Part shown: positions 50,401 to 61,712 of the stretch, piece after piece
Layout: each line of letters starts with the position of its first letter
Numbering within the stretch: the first letter of the stretch is position 1
Program-made: the position numbers and the translations under genes
Notes under the pieces: generated by a model
What the model saw: only the letters and a program-made list of their open reading frames with translations
Databases searched by the model: none
What the model was told of the DNA's origin: nothing
NCBI GenBank assembly: GCA_947579605.1
Contig: OX388314.1
Location: 3,534,001-3,598,000, forward strand
Direction: 5' to 3'
Source of the DNA: Athripsodes cinereus
Taxonomy: Eukaryota > Arthropoda > Insecta > Trichoptera > Leptoceridae
DNA: 64,000 nucleotides

Positions 50401-50980
50401 TTATTAAAGTACCTAAGTATAAAAGTTTTATTTATACTAATGGAAAACTAATCTTAAATGGGAAGATGCCTGATTGAATTATTTTTGTACAAATATAAAT
50501 ACATTTTTTAGTATTTCTATATAAAATCGAATATTTGACGATGGCATGTTGAAATCTGAAAAGTTATTCTAAAAGCTATTGCTCTCCCAAGAAAGAATTC
50601 TGGTTACGCCCCTGTATTACATTAACTATACATTAACAATAGTTCTACTTAAATTCTAGGTTTATAGTTAACTTATTGCCTCTTGTCGTATGGAAGGGTA
50701 AGTATGTACATGTACAAGGAGTAAATTGGGATAAATGGTTGAAATAGCCTTCCCTTACCACGAAATACTAGGTATTAGATGAAAGTGAATTTCGTATGTT
50801 TGATGTCTCATCGTGGCCTCATTTTTGGCTGATTCTTGGAATATTTGGTAGAAATTTAATCCTCCTGGGATGTGTCTATTCAATACGTCACTGATTGGAA
50901 GATTTTATTTATTTTTGTGTGAGCTGTGAGCTTCAACAGCTGTGTCGACTTTTTTTCACAAAGACGAGACAGTATAGTTT
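50401..50980. other. No gene seen
   Basis: AT-rich, nothing recognisable. Confidence 0.5.
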
Positions 50981-51235
50981 CCGTGGAGCAGCCAGCAAAA
51001 ATTGGTCTCCAAATCTTTTTCGCATGTTTTAAAGTGTCCTGTAAAAGGCAGGTCTTCGAAAAAATAAAGACATTTACAATCTTGAACTTAGTGATAAGGT
51101 TTGCCACCCGTTTTGAATAAATAATTTTTTGGTTGGCACATAGAGGACAGCTTTTATGTTTATTGCATTCGGCTGGTCTGCTGATGACCCCACTAATGCG
51201 ATATGCCGTGATGGTTTAGTAGTAGTAATACATGG
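50981..51235 (+). mobile_element. SINE-A copy, full length
   Basis: Head 'ccgtggagcagccagcaaaa', 'gtaaaaggcaggtcttcgaa', 'aaggtttgccacccgttttg', 'ggcacatagaggacagcttt', 'ggtctgctgatgaccccac', 'gatatgccgtgatggtttag' and tail tagtagtaa. Confidence 0.8.
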
Positions 51236-52104
51236 AGATAGTATACATAAATTGTTATTTATAAAAATTTTTTTTTTTTTAAGTTCTTGTTCTTTATTTT
51301 TTGTTAGATCCAAATGTATGTTCATAGAGGAAGGTCCTTTTGCGACGTGACGGCCCAGAGTTAATTAAAAAAGAAACAACTTTTATAATTAAAACTAAAA
51401 ATTAAACGTAGTAATTTACATAATATAACTTATAAAAAATAATTTTTAAATATACGAATATTTTTCTCCGTGATAAAACTCTATGAACTACATAATTTGT
51501 TATCACTTAAAGAAATTTAATTATTAATTTATTTTTTATACAACAGATGTAAGACAATATATAAAACACAAATATGTAAGCAATTACATATAATAATTAT
51601 TCCAACAGTCTTACATCCATACAAAACACACTTTAGCAATAGTGACATACAAAAGGTACATAGAAAATCTCACACACAATACAACTCATTCATACAAATA
51701 TATTCACATTTCCAAAATGTACGTTATTATAAAAAAACAATATTAATTTTTGTTCGGGTCGCTCGATTAATTAATCACAATAAATAAATTTTGAACCGTC
51801 TTTTTTGTTTGATAAAGTGATATTTATTGAAGATTTTTATCAAAACCGTGCATAAAAAGGGATAATATCTTGTATGTACACATAAATCACTATCTATTAC
51901 ATACAATGTACAAGACAATTCTTCCCTTATTTTTATGTCAGACCCTCTCCATTGATAAATAAATAAAACTCAGCAAACTGATGTGCTTAGCATAGTTTAT
52001 ATAGGTAATAATAAACCCTAGTCAACTAAATGGAACGTTTAATAGTACAAGTACTCGATCAGTTACTTTATGGGGTTACCCTTAAATACTCAGTTATATA
52101 CTTT
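51236..52104. other. No gene seen
   Basis: AT-rich, nothing recognisable. Confidence 0.5.
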
Positions 52105-52545
52105 CCGATGTATGCAAGCGAAACATGGACATGGTTGAAGAGGGGTGAATGTGGAATAAATTTTGTGGAAATGCAATCGCTGAGCAGAATGGTTGGTTAA
52201 TTAATGTTGTGTGATAGAGTGAAGAATGAGGATTTTAGAAGAATCAGCGAATGCAAGAGGAGTGTTAACTATAGATAGAAAGTGTGTAAATAGTTACGAT
52301 AGTTTGGACATGTTGTGAAACGTTTTAATAAAGAATAGACGACTTAGAGAGTGTACATATGTATATGAAAGAAGAGATGAGAGAAAATGCGAAAGTCTAA
52401 GAACTCGTGGCTAGAACAAGTAAATAAAACATTCTCAAGGATGATTGCTTGTTCAGTAAGAAAAATCGACGTGCAAGTATGTGAAATATCCCGAATGTAG
52501 AAGAAGCGAATGAAGTGTGTAAAGATATGGCGTTGCATTATTTTA
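52105..52545 (+). mobile_element. RTE-like LINE fragment, decayed
   Basis: DNA follows 13165-13631 ('gtatgcaagcgaaacatgga', 'tagagtgaagaatgaggatt', 'gatgattgcttgttcagtaa') with many substitutions and indels; no frame survives. Confidence 0.65.
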
Positions 52546-52564
52546 TTTAAAATGAATTAATATC

Positions 52565-52790
52565 GAAGAATAAGTCTCCCACTCTTCTTTGTAAGTTTTT
52601 GAGTGACCTGTAAAAGGCAGGTGTTCTAAAAAATTAAGACATTTTATATCTTAAATTCAGCGATGAGGTTTGCCACCCATCCCCAATGTATTGATTATAT
52701 ATTGGCACAGAAAACACAGCTTGCTTGTTTATTATATGCTGGCTACCCCGAATGTGGGATATGCCGTGATGGTATGTATAGTAGTAGATG
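52565..52790 (+). mobile_element. SINE-A copy lacking the first bases
   Basis: 'aagtctcccactcttctttg', 'gtaaaaggcaggtgttctaa', 'gcgatgaggtttgccaccca', 'gatatgccgtgatggtatgt', tail 'atagtagtag'. Confidence 0.78.
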
Positions 52791-53524
52791 AATTAATAAG
52801 ACACTATCCAAGTGCATATTTATCAATATATAATATAAATGTAAGTTAACTATAGTCAACAATGTCGTTGACTGAATTCTCTCTGCCTATATTTCAAGAG
52901 ATGCTGGTTGATGGGAGCAATGAACAAACCATTTTTCTTTAATCTTAAGATATCCTTCTTCCTATAAAACCTTTTTGATAGTCCTATCTTCATACTGGCC
53001 TTTTTATTAATATACTAGCATTTATGGCCGGTCAAATCACTTGGCAGTATGAGTATTTTGGTATTTATTTAGGTTCACAAACAGTTCAATACTTGGGACG
53101 ATTTGTACTCCATTGCATAAGATCAAAAAGCTAAATTTTTTTATGTTTTTCAGCTTAAGGCTTTATAAGATTTTTTTAAAGTATTAACTTTTGTTATATT
53201 CACTTATGCATTTTCGCTAGGTATATTTACCTTTTTTATTTTTTTTTTAGTCTTTACAACACACACTTTAAGTTTTTGTTAAATTTTACATCAGAATGTA
53301 CCTACACTTTGTCTGAAATAAATACATCTTATATTTTAGACTTCATATTGGTTTTATTATTAAAAATAATTGTTAGTTAGTGTTTAAAGTTTAAAGAATA
53401 TTAGATAACTCAAATTTTGTTAATAGTGTCCGTATTGTCAATGCATGCAAACGCTTCTCAGAATTTATTTCAATTTTAAAAATCATACATAGGTAGCAGT
53501 TTTATTTCTATCGATGTTATTTTT
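52791..53524. other. No gene seen
   Basis: AT-rich, nothing recognisable. Confidence 0.5.
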
Positions 53525-54245
53525 ACAATTCAATTTTTTTTTTTCAAATTCAAAAGTATTTATTCAACATTTATACAATATATTACACAAAAATCATAGA
53601 AAAAACAACATCAATACAATTATATTATCAAGGTGCAGCGAACTAGTAAGATACTGTGTCTCGCCGCACGGTACACTAAACAGTTATTTACAACACTTTC
53701 GTAGACACTTCATACAAAACACGTTGATAAAAAGTTTCGTCACACAAGCACTTTCATAATCTCTTCAGCCCTGTCACGACCCAAACCATGCAACCATGAG
53801 AAGACCATCCTTTTGAAGGATTCCCTCCCATAATTAAACTTTGTTCTGGGATCCAGACAATTATAAATTCTGGGTGATAAGAACAAGGCACTTCGCTGAC
53901 CAAGCGTAGTATTCATCTTTGGAGCGAGCCTAAGCTCTCCGGTTTTAGATCGTGTACTCAAAGAATGTTTAATAGCAGTAGAGTCATCCTTATTGAAGTG
54001 ATATCTTATTAATATCCTCAGCAAAAATATCTGCTTTGGATTCAATACTCATTATGACAGATATAGTGGTTCCGATGGGTGTCTGAAATCACAAAAGTGT
54101 ATGACCCTTAGTATTGCTTTGTGCATAACAGGATACAAACATAACAGGATACACATACACAGCTGCAGCCCTACCCCAGCTCTCTATGCCATAACTTAAT
54201 ACACTTTGACACAGCGCGCTATATACCATCCTGAGGTTTTGTATG
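53525..54245 (-). mobile_element. Jockey/CR1-like LINE, C-terminal fragment
   Basis: Minus strand: 'LRMVYSALCQSVLSYGIESW' near 54200, a broken middle, then the open frame 54045-53740 with 'RSKTGELRLAPKMNTTLGQR', 'ALFLSPRIYNCLDP' and 'FKRMVFSWL', the usual C-terminus of such LINEs. AT-rich 3' UTR with T run (minus-strand A tail) near 53530. At its 5' end 'ttgtatgaggtcacatata' occurs twice (54237-54255 and 54265-54283). Confidence 0.75.
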
Positions 54246-54289
54246 AGGTCACATATAATAAACCATTGTATGAGGTCACATATATAAAT

Positions 54290-54525
54290 TCAATCTTACT
54301 TACTGCCAGCCTTCTCTCTACTGCTGAATATAGGTCTCTTCAAAACTTTTCCATACTTTTCGATCTCAAGCAACGCGACACCACTGTTTTTCTATTACCT
54401 GGACAATTTCGTCGACCCATCTTTTTTGGGTTCTTCCAATGCTTCTTTTGTCCTCTCACGGCCTATATTCAAGAATTCTGGAATTCCACCTGCCGTCCTC
54501 TGGCCTTGCCACATGACCAATTCAA
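54290..54525 (-). mobile_element. RTE (BovB-like) LINE fragment
   Basis: Minus strand equivalent of 17587-17941 ('aagaattcttgaatataggc', 'ggaagaacccaaaaaagatg', 'gacctatattcagcagtaga'), with several frame breaks. Confidence 0.7.
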
Positions 54526-54679
54526 CTTTATTTGAAATAAATAAGGCGACGTTATTTTTTCTAAGCCTTTTATAGTAGTTTCGTGTGTTGAATTTACAGT
54601 GTTATTTCTATCACTATCAGTGCATTAGACCGTGAACGAATATACAAACATACATTCACCAATAAACAACCTTAAAATA

Positions 54680-55170
54680 TTTATTATGTGAGATAGATTT
54701 AATAATTTTGTGACGTATAATAATAGTCCCATCTGGTTCAGAACACCGTACGTAGAAAATAATAATTTTATATTTTATAAAAAAGTAGGAATACCTATTG
54801 GTTCTAAAATTGATGACCTAAGATTTGATGTTATTGATGATTCAATGTCTAAATTGCCCATTTCCAATTTATTCAACGAAGGTGCTGATAAAATTGTACT
54901 CAATCTATCAAATTTTATAAAGATTTATATACTGTCAGAAACTGACAATAAAGCTTTTTGAAGATATTTGGGAGATCTTCAAATAAACAGTCGTATGATA
55001 TTAAAAAGATCACAGGAAAAATTAAAAATTTCTCTGATTACTGTTTGATCTTTTACATACTCGTATTGTTATATAATCGCTGTATCTGTGTATGTATTTT
55101 ATATTTTGTTAACATGTTAAAGGTTTATGGGCATGTATATTTGAATAAATAAATAAATAAAAAAAAAACA
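54680..55170 (+). mobile_element. Unidentified retroelement or retrocopy end
   Basis: An open frame of about 90 codons (54692-54961) reads 'WFRTPYVENNNFIFYKKVGI', 'GSKIDDLRFDVIDDS', 'NLFNEGADKIVLNLSNFIKI', then a stop, about 180 bp of AT-rich sequence and an (AAAT)n plus A tail (55146-55170). The position of the frame before a tail suggests the C-terminus of a LINE protein or a processed retrocopy. I do not recognise the family. Confidence 0.45.
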
Positions 55171-55290
55171 GTTGGAGAATGTCCAAAATCGAAAAGAGTA
55201 AAAACTCGGAAAGATTCCATAATTCCATAGCTTAATAACCCCTCACAAGCAACCCCTCGTCTTTATACAACTACTACTATTTACTACTAC

Positions 55291-55530
55291 TATACCATCA
55301 CGGCATATCCCACAAGTGAGGTAGCCAGCAGACCAGCTGCATATAATAAACATACAAGCTGTCCTCTCCATGCCAATATAAAATCAAGACATTCAGGATG
55401 GGTGGTAAGCCTCATCGCTGAATTTAAGATGTAAAATGTCTTATTTTTTCGAACACCTACCTTTTACAGGACACTCGAAAACTTACGAATAAGAGCGGGA
55501 GACCAATTCTTTACCGGGTGCTCCACGGCC
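55291..55530 (-). mobile_element. SINE-A copy, full length
   Basis: Best-preserved minus-strand copy: TAG-type tail (55268-55294), 'catcacggcatatcccacaa', 'gccagcagaccagctgcata', 'acattcaggatgggtggtaa', 'ggacactcgaaaacttacga', 'ccgggtgctccacggcc'. Confidence 0.85.
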
Positions 55531-55559
55531 AACAATTGCCACGGGCACGGGGACGGGGA

Positions 55560-55745
55560 CTACTACTATTTCATCACGGAATACCCCACAATTGGGGTAT
55601 CAGCAGCCGAATGCAACAATCATGCAAGCTATCCTCTCCGTGCCAACGATTGAATAAAATATACAAGATGGGGTAGAATTATCATCGCTGAATTTAAGAT
55701 GTAAAATGTCTTTATTTTTACGAACATCTGTCTTAAAAGACAGAC
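55560..55745 (-). mobile_element. SINE-A copy lacking its head
   Basis: 'tactactatttcatcacgga', 'cctctccgtgccaacgattg', 'atcatcgctgaatttaagat', 'gaacatctgtcttaaaagac'. It lies 30 bp from the previous copy, same orientation. Confidence 0.72.
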
Positions 55746-55817
55746 TTTAAAGACAAAGACAAAGAACATAAAGACAAAGAAAAGACTTTAAATAGTACCT
55801 ATACTCGAAAACTTAGT

Positions 55818-55966
55818 AACATATCCCACGAAAGAAGGTTGGACTGTAGATCAACTGCATGCAATAAAAATGCAATATGTCTTCTCTGTACTTACAAAAA
55901 AATAATATTTTCAAGATGGGTGGCAAACCTCAACGCATCTGTCTTGCGAGCGTCCTGTATAAACTT
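55818..55966 (-). mobile_element. SINE-A fragment
   Basis: 'acatatcccacgaaagaagg', 'agatcaactgcatgcaataa', 'caagatgggtggcaaacctc', third in a row; a plus-strand head 'gagccgtagagcactcggtt' follows at 55999-56033. Confidence 0.62.
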
Positions 55967-56033
55967 ACTTTATGTTATAACAATATGTATAACAAACATT
56001 GAGCCGTAGAGCACTCGGTTAAGAATAGATCTC

Positions 56034-56451
56034 CAGAAGTAACAAAAAATATTCATATTTAAAAACAAAAAAAAATTAAACGTTTTTGATAAAAAAAATA
56101 TTGAGAATTTTTGTGAAATACGGTGCTCTGTTGCAGAGGGACGACATTATAACAATAAAGTATTATACCGTCATTAAAACTAAACTTAAGCTGGTATTAA
56201 TGTGTCCAGTGTCTTCTTAACATCAGGTTAATGAAATAATACCTGCCACACAAAAGAAATTATGATAAATGTAATGTCAGGTTTACATGAGACATTCTCA
56301 AATACATTTGAATGTTTTTTCGTACATGCAAACACAATATATCACATTTTCGATTTTGGAACAAACATTGTCTATTTCAAAACTTTTCTAGATATTTCGT
56401 TATTTATTAATGAAACAAGATAAATAGTTATTCCACTATCGACTTTATTAA
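56034..56451. other. No gene seen
   Basis: AT-rich, nothing recognisable. Confidence 0.5.
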
Positions 56452-56555
56452 TTTTGGGAGCCGGCTTTCAAGAGCTTCCGCTCTCATAATCAGGCAAAAG
56501 TAAAGGGAAATTAAATGAACTTCCACCAAGAACCGGCAGTCGATAAACTAAAAAT
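56452..56555 (-). mobile_element. Penelope-like fragment with hammerhead-like core
   Basis: Minus strand: 'gccggttcttggtggaagtt', 'catttaatttccctttactt', 'ttgcctgattatgagagcgg', 'aagctcttgaaagccggctc', 'ccaaaatt'. The bases flanking the core ('ttttg' and 'caaaa') can pair as stem I, which the 18.9 kb copy lacks. CTGATGA has become CTGATTA. Confidence 0.6.
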
Positions 56556-56689
56556 TATTAAATATTTTATTAATTCTTTTTATATGCATCCCATATTCAT
56601 CACTTTCAAATTTATTATTTGTATTATTGCCTTAACATGTATGTAGTTTGCGTACAAAAATAAGACTCAAGCAAAAAGTAGACTATTTG

Positions 56690-56910
56690 AGCAATTTCAA
56701 TCTCACAGAACGAACTTTAAATATGGAGCGTTTAATGATACGGGTCCCAGATGGTCGAATAAGCTGCCGCTGGGTCTACGAGAGGACGTGAATGAAGAAG
56801 CTGAAAACACATCTTTTTGATGAGATTTTTTTTTTATTTTATAGAGACACTCACAGAAAACTGACAACACAATAGGTACATAAATTACAAACATACAATA
56901 AGATCTGGCC
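56690..56910 (+). mobile_element. LINE C-terminal fragment
   Basis: 'YGAFNDTGPRWSNKLPLGLR' followed, in another frame, by 'KKLKTHLF' and stop, the usual end of CR1/L2/Jockey-like proteins; then a segment (56844-56915) shared with 22707-22785. Confidence 0.6.
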
Positions 56911-57529
56911 AGGACTTAGACGACAATAAGATTTGGACGACAGACGCACAATACGGCGTCCTTGAGGTCATATTATGAGTAAACGGTGCATTACAAATTG
57001 TCCATGTTGTTAGAAAAAAAAGTTCAAAAAAGTTGATTTTGGAAAATATATAATAAAGCACATTATTCGAGGAGGTCTTTTAATAGTATCCAACTAATCA
57101 AACTCCCAGACTACTGGAAAACTACTATACAAAAATGAGAAATTCAAAATTTTTTAACATAATATTGAAGTATCTATGTATAAGTATGTATGTTTCTGGT
57201 CGTCCTTGAGACATGTCGAGTCCGTCCTTAACAAACGTTTAATAAACACTTCGAAAGAACGTGTTCGGTACTTTTGTAATTCAAATTCAAACATATACGT
57301 TACAAGAATTTAATAAATTGCTAGCAAGAAAAAAAGGGTTTCGTTTCGCATGACTTTACATTTCCTTTGTATTGTATCCTTAAAAAAACATTTGAAATTT
57401 TCTCCGTTTATATCATCGAATTCGAAAAATACCTCGAAGTCGTCCATTTTAAAAAGGCTTAAATAAAAACAAGTACCTATTTTATTTTGCTAACCGTCTC
57501 ACGTAAAGTAAGAGAAAGATAAAGTAAGA
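56911..57529. other. No gene seen
   Basis: AT-rich, nothing recognisable. Confidence 0.45.
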
Positions 57530-57735
57530 GAAGGCGTTTTTGTAGGAAACATGTGGACCGCATGAGTAGTGATAGATTAGCCCACAGCGAACGAAACTCC
57601 ACTAAGGCGAAGATTGCCTGGAAGGCCACCCAAAAGATGGAAGGATAGTAAAGTTGGTCTAGAGCGTCGCAAGAGGAAACGAATTCCGGACAAACAGATC
57701 AATGATCTACTACAAGCAGAAGAAGAAGAATATTG
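57530..57735 (+). mobile_element. LINE C-terminal fragment
   Basis: 'RRRLPGRPPKRWKDS' -like block ('ggaaggccacccaaaagatg') followed by a (GAA)n tail at 57718-57731; the frame is otherwise broken. Confidence 0.5.
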
Positions 57736-57739
57736 GAAC

Positions 57740-57905
57740 GAGGAAACGCTCTTGCCTTTGAGTCACGAGGTCCCAGGTTCGGTTCGAGAATGAAAAATGG
57801 CTTTTTCTTAACTATTTAGGGTTTGGGTATAACATGTATATTATGTGAACAAGATTCAAATTTTATTTTGGGACTAGTCTGATACGCGTAGCGTAAATTG
57901 TTGAT
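57740..57905 (+). mobile_element. SINE-E copy
   Basis: Head 'aacgctcttgcctttgagtc', B-box 'aggttcggttcga', body 'gaatgaaaaatggctttttc', end 'tttgggactagtctgatacg'. It follows the LINE tail immediately. Confidence 0.68.
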
Positions 57906-57949
57906 GTATTATTATTTTATGTTATAAGTTTTTTAGAATACATTATTTA

Positions 57950-58220
57950 AAATCCATTCAACTCCCTACTGCCCTTTAACGTTTCTTCCAGGAATACAGG
58001 GCAAAAACTAGCCACCTTCTAATCGAGTAAAATTTTACCTTGACGCTTTGATCCGTATTTATACCAACAGTGTATTGTGCAAGAGAGTATTTGAGTCTAC
58101 TGAAAAATTTGCGGACAAATGTAGGTACAGTGCTCTTTACAGCCAACTATTATAGAACATTCTTAAAACATGACCCATATAGGAATATCAAAGTCCCTTT
58201 TGTATCACAGAGTGATACTA
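57950..58220 (-). mobile_element. LINE-F fragment, decayed
   Basis: 'gaatacagggcaaaaactag', 'aacagtgtattgtgcaagag', 'cattcttaaaacatgaccca' follow the minus-strand LINE-F sequence. Confidence 0.55.
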
Positions 58221-59219
58221 CTAAGTGCGATGACGCACACTTAAGCCAGCACAAAGCCAATTCGCAAACCTTGGGACACCTTTCATCTGATTGATCGAGA
58301 TGTCTGGTTTAGCATCAGCGCGTTGTGCCCAAATGCAGTCCAAACAAAAAAAACGTAAATATTCCAAACATTTCTTTATATGAATTTTAAATTATGGAGA
58401 CGAACACTCGCAAACGATTATAATTTAAATTTCGAACAATTAGTGATAGCACAAAGACCATAAATAAATTACATAATATTAAATTAGTAGAACAATGAAC
58501 TCCCCATAGGCTCCACAAAGTATTCACTATTCGAAATATGAACGTAATGATGTCATAATTGTCTGATCTAAACGCTCCATTATTACACATTATAATACTT
58601 TATTTTATTAATACTAATATGTAATATCATGATTCTCATATTAATCTTAATCGCACCTATTAAAATAAGTTCCCATTAAAATCGTTTATTATAAAGACTT
58701 TATCATAATCGTTATATTCTGGATATGAACATTGAATACCCATACTCCCAATCACGGAATAAAAACTGCTATTCCGTCTTTTATGTCTGGCTAAGACATT
58801 TTTTGTAAATTTTTAGATAAGATGAAGGCATCAAAATCAAATATATGAATTATTATTTTTTACTTATATTCACGTAGGTAATTTTTTTTTTATTTAAATA
58901 AAATTTACAATTTAATAATATTGCATACACACCTTAATACTAAAAAAACACATTTATTACATATTTGACCCTCAAAATTGAGCAGTTATATACATATCTC
59001 CCGAAAATTAAATGATTATACTAAATGTGCGGTAGCATAAAACAACACCAGAATAACCCTTACCTAGTCTACAAATCTATTAAAATTAACATTCTTAGAC
59101 TTTATTTTAAAAGGGCAGCGCCCGCCACATACCTCGTGCCGTACCTGGAGATATGTATCTCCATAACGACACACACATGCACAAACAGGATTTAATGTCG
59201 CATTAAAGCGAGAAATGCT
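58221..59219. other. No gene seen (1 kb)
   Basis: AT-rich. The last 120 bp (from about 59110, 'ggcagcgcccgccacata') are GC-richer and may be an upstream part of the LINE-G copy that follows. Confidence 0.45.
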
Positions 59220-59224
59220 GCCCA

Positions 59225-59460
59225 TTCATAGACTTACTTAATAGAGTCGGTAAGCCTAACTTTTATGAGAGGGCTTTTGGTGTTGTTGGGCCGCAGTTAC
59301 GTGGAATCGCCTACCGGTACCATTGAGAGACAATCGGACTGTCACCAGCTTCAGAAGCAAATTGAAAACTGCACTCTTCACCGGCGCCCTTGAGACGGTC
59401 AAGGGACTGTTAAACAGCGTCAAAACAAAATTATCCAGAATCATCATCATTCACAAAGAT
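59225..59460 (+). mobile_element. LINE-G C-terminal fragment, best copy
   Basis: 'GKPNFYERAFGVVGPQL', then in the open frame 59323-59535 'RDNRTVTSFRSKLKTALFTG' and 'ALETVKGLLNSVKTKLSRII', followed by an (ATC)n tail (59438-59451). Two minus-strand relatives lie at 20176 and 28212. Confidence 0.72.
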
Positions 59461-59567
59461 GTTCAAAGTGCAAAGTGTATGATCATTAATATATATGTAG
59501 ATATATTTATTTTGTTTATTTATTCTTTACAATAAATTTCCCACCTAAGTGTATTAATTATTGATGG

Positions 59568-59695
59568 TTAGATGGATGAAATCACTAATATAGTAATAAT
59601 CTCGACACTGCATAATATCATCACATTTATTTACGTAAATTGATTTGTCGATTTTGTTGTGTAACTTATGATGTGCAAGAAGAATAAAAAAAAAT
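59568..59695 (+). mobile_element. LINE 3'-end element, copy 3
   Basis: 'ttagatggatgaaatcacta', 'ataatctcgacactgcataa', 'gatgtgcaagaagaataaaa'. The hairpin is imperfect in this copy. Confidence 0.65.
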
Positions 59696-59704
59696 ATATT
59701 GAAT

Positions 59705-59835
59705 ACTATCAATCTTAAATTCAGCGATAAGGCTTACCACCCATCCTGAATGTCTTAATTTTTGTTAGCACAGAAAAGACAGCTTGCTTTTTTTTCATGC
59801 AGCTAGTCTGTTGACTACCTCACTTGTGGTATGGG
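59705..59835 (+). mobile_element. SINE-A 3' half
   Basis: 'cttaaattcagcgataaggc', 'taccacccatcctgaatgtc', 'gacagcttgc', 'gtctgttgactacctcactt'. Confidence 0.7.
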
Positions 59836-59875
59836 AATTTAATAAAGATAATATTATAGCTGCTAGAGGCATAAA

Positions 59876-60287
59876 CTTAACCAAGGCTCAGGAGCGGAAG
59901 ATACAAAGCTTTGAAAACATGTGTCTTAGAAGGATTTTGGATGTCAAATGGTATGAACATGTTACAAATGATGCTGTGCGCCGGCGCACCCAGCAGAGAC
60001 CTGTAATCTCCGTAATACAGGAGAGACGATGGTCCTGGCTGGGACATGTTTTGAGAATGCCTTATGATAGTTGGCCAAAAAGAGCACTGATTTTTCCGTC
60101 CGCAGGGGTTCCGTCGGCCCGGGCGTCCCTCTTTCACAATACACCGTTCCTATGACAACGATATCAGAGCGCAAGGAATGTCGTGGAAAGAGGTGACGCA
60201 ATTGGCACAGAGACGCTCTGAATGGAGGAGGCTGGTTTCTGCCCTGTGCTCCCGAGAGGAGCGTTGAGGGCGATGATGATGATGATG
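59876..60287 (+). mobile_element. LINE-F C-terminal copy with 11-bp duplication
   Basis: Flanked by agaggcataaa (59865-59875 and 60288-60298). The frame gives 'ERKIQSFENMCLRRILDVKW', 'VISVIQERRWSWLGHVLRMP', a broken middle, and 'MSWKEVTQLAQRRSEWRRLV', 'SALCSREER' before the stop and a (GAT)n tail. Minus-strand relatives lie at 6905, 8540, 24673 and 57950. Confidence 0.88.
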
Positions 60288-60298
60288 AGAGGCATAAA

Positions 60299-60782
60299 TG
60301 CTATTATAAAAATTTAATTTCAATATACCTAATGGTCTCTATCTTAAATGATTACCATTAAATCATTAAACCCTTCATTAGCTTGGGATTCATCCATCAC
60401 AGTTTAATATTCATATCAGATATTCTTCAAATAAGTAATTAAAGAAATAAGTATTTATTTATTATTTAAGTATTTATGTTAATAAAAGTTTGAGGAATTT
60501 TAAGCTTATCGAACGAGGTATTATAAAATTTGTAATGGGCTGAATTTTATGGCTTTTTTTTATTAATTGTTTTTCATTTTGTCTCTGATGAGAAAGTATG
60601 TTATTATTTTAAATGAGACATTCATCGGTGAATTAATTGTTTACTGTCTAGTTCATGGTACTTACGTGTGTTTCCTTAAACAATATAGATTGATGGATTC
60701 TCCAATATACGAGTATGAGCAGTTACAGCAAAATAATTAAAAAGAGGAAGAACGGGGAGTCTTCGAAAAAGGAACGTTAGAA
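60299..60782. other. No gene seen
   Basis: AT-rich, nothing recognisable. Confidence 0.5.
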
Positions 60783-60848
60783 GCCCATGGAGTTCCCGAT
60801 AGTTAATAGGTCTCTCACTCTACTCTTTATGTTTTAAACCTCAAGTAT
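60783..60848 (+). mobile_element. SINE-A head (split by TIR element)
   Basis: 'catggagttcccgatagtta' and 'ataggtctctcactctactc' match the SINE-A head; the continuation ('ttcagcaatgaggtgcgcca', 61667-61712) lies on the other side of the element at 60864-61660. Confidence 0.5.
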
Positions 60849-60863
60849 ATAACAATTATGATA

Positions 60864-61660
60864 TGTGTCGCTGAGTTACGAAATTCGCTATAACACATTT
60901 TTGTATTTAACAAACTTTTTTGAAATAAAATAACTTTATTGATTGTAAGATTGGTGTAACAATTTATTTTTAAAATGAATTTTGTGATTAAATAAAAAAA
61001 GACGGTTCATTTTGTATAAATAAAATTGCACGTGTCGGCTTTTGATAGGCACATGATGTTAAAGCGGGTTTCGTAAGACACACAGGATGATATAGTGGAT
61101 TTTGTTAGAACTAGTTAGAACTAAGTGTTCACCTATGTCACATCAGAACTGCGCGCCAGTGAATAAATACAGCAAAACGCGCGAAATTCACTCAAAAGAT
61201 GTCAATATTTACTTACCGTTTTTGGCGTTGTAAGTGAACTTTACAATTTTCTGTGTGACTTATCTTTTTCCTTTCTCTATTTTCTTTACAATTTTTAAAA
61301 TTAAAATCTTGATATCTCATTATGAATCAGTTTAAATTGCACTTATTTAAGAGAACCAAGAACGCCAAACTCACCAGATAAGAACAATTTTGTACTGGCG
61401 ACCATATTGTTTTTTTGAAAATACTGGACTCTTATTGGTTGGTTGAGTTATAGGGGATATTAAAAGGGACATTAAGTGATATAGTGGGATTCGTTTCTCA
61501 ACCTCGTTTTATTTTATTTTTTCTGAAAAAATGGTGAATGTCAAGTAAACAATTTTCTAAAGTTATAGAGTATTTGATTACGAATCCAACGACATATAGA
61601 TATAACTCAATTTTTGTTAAAATGTGTTATATATAGCGGATTTCTTAACTCAGCGACACA
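60864..61660. mobile_element. TIR element with TA duplication (Tc1/mariner-like size of target)
   Basis: Ends 'tgtgtcgctgagttacgaaa' and complement 'tgtgtcgctgagttaagaaa', continuing '(t)(t/c)cgctat..aacacatttt' for about 38 bp with a 4-base indel. TA on both sides (60862-60863 and 61661-61662). The 797 bp contain no transposase frame. It separates two parts of a SINE-A copy. Confidence 0.65.
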
Positions 61661-61712
61661 TATACAATTCAGCAATGAGGTGCGCCACTCACGCTGAATG
61701 TCTTGTAGGAAA
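61661..61712 (+). mobile_element. SINE-A body fragment (partner of 60783)
   Basis: 'ttcagcaatgaggtgcgcca' and 'ctcacgctgaatgtcttg'. Confidence 0.5.

Noticed and set aside
53525..54045. A 101-residue minus-strand frame as a host protein
   Set aside because: The 'TTLGQRSALFLSPRIYN' block is the typical C-terminus of Jockey/CR1-like LINEs, and upstream sequence continues as broken reverse transcriptase.
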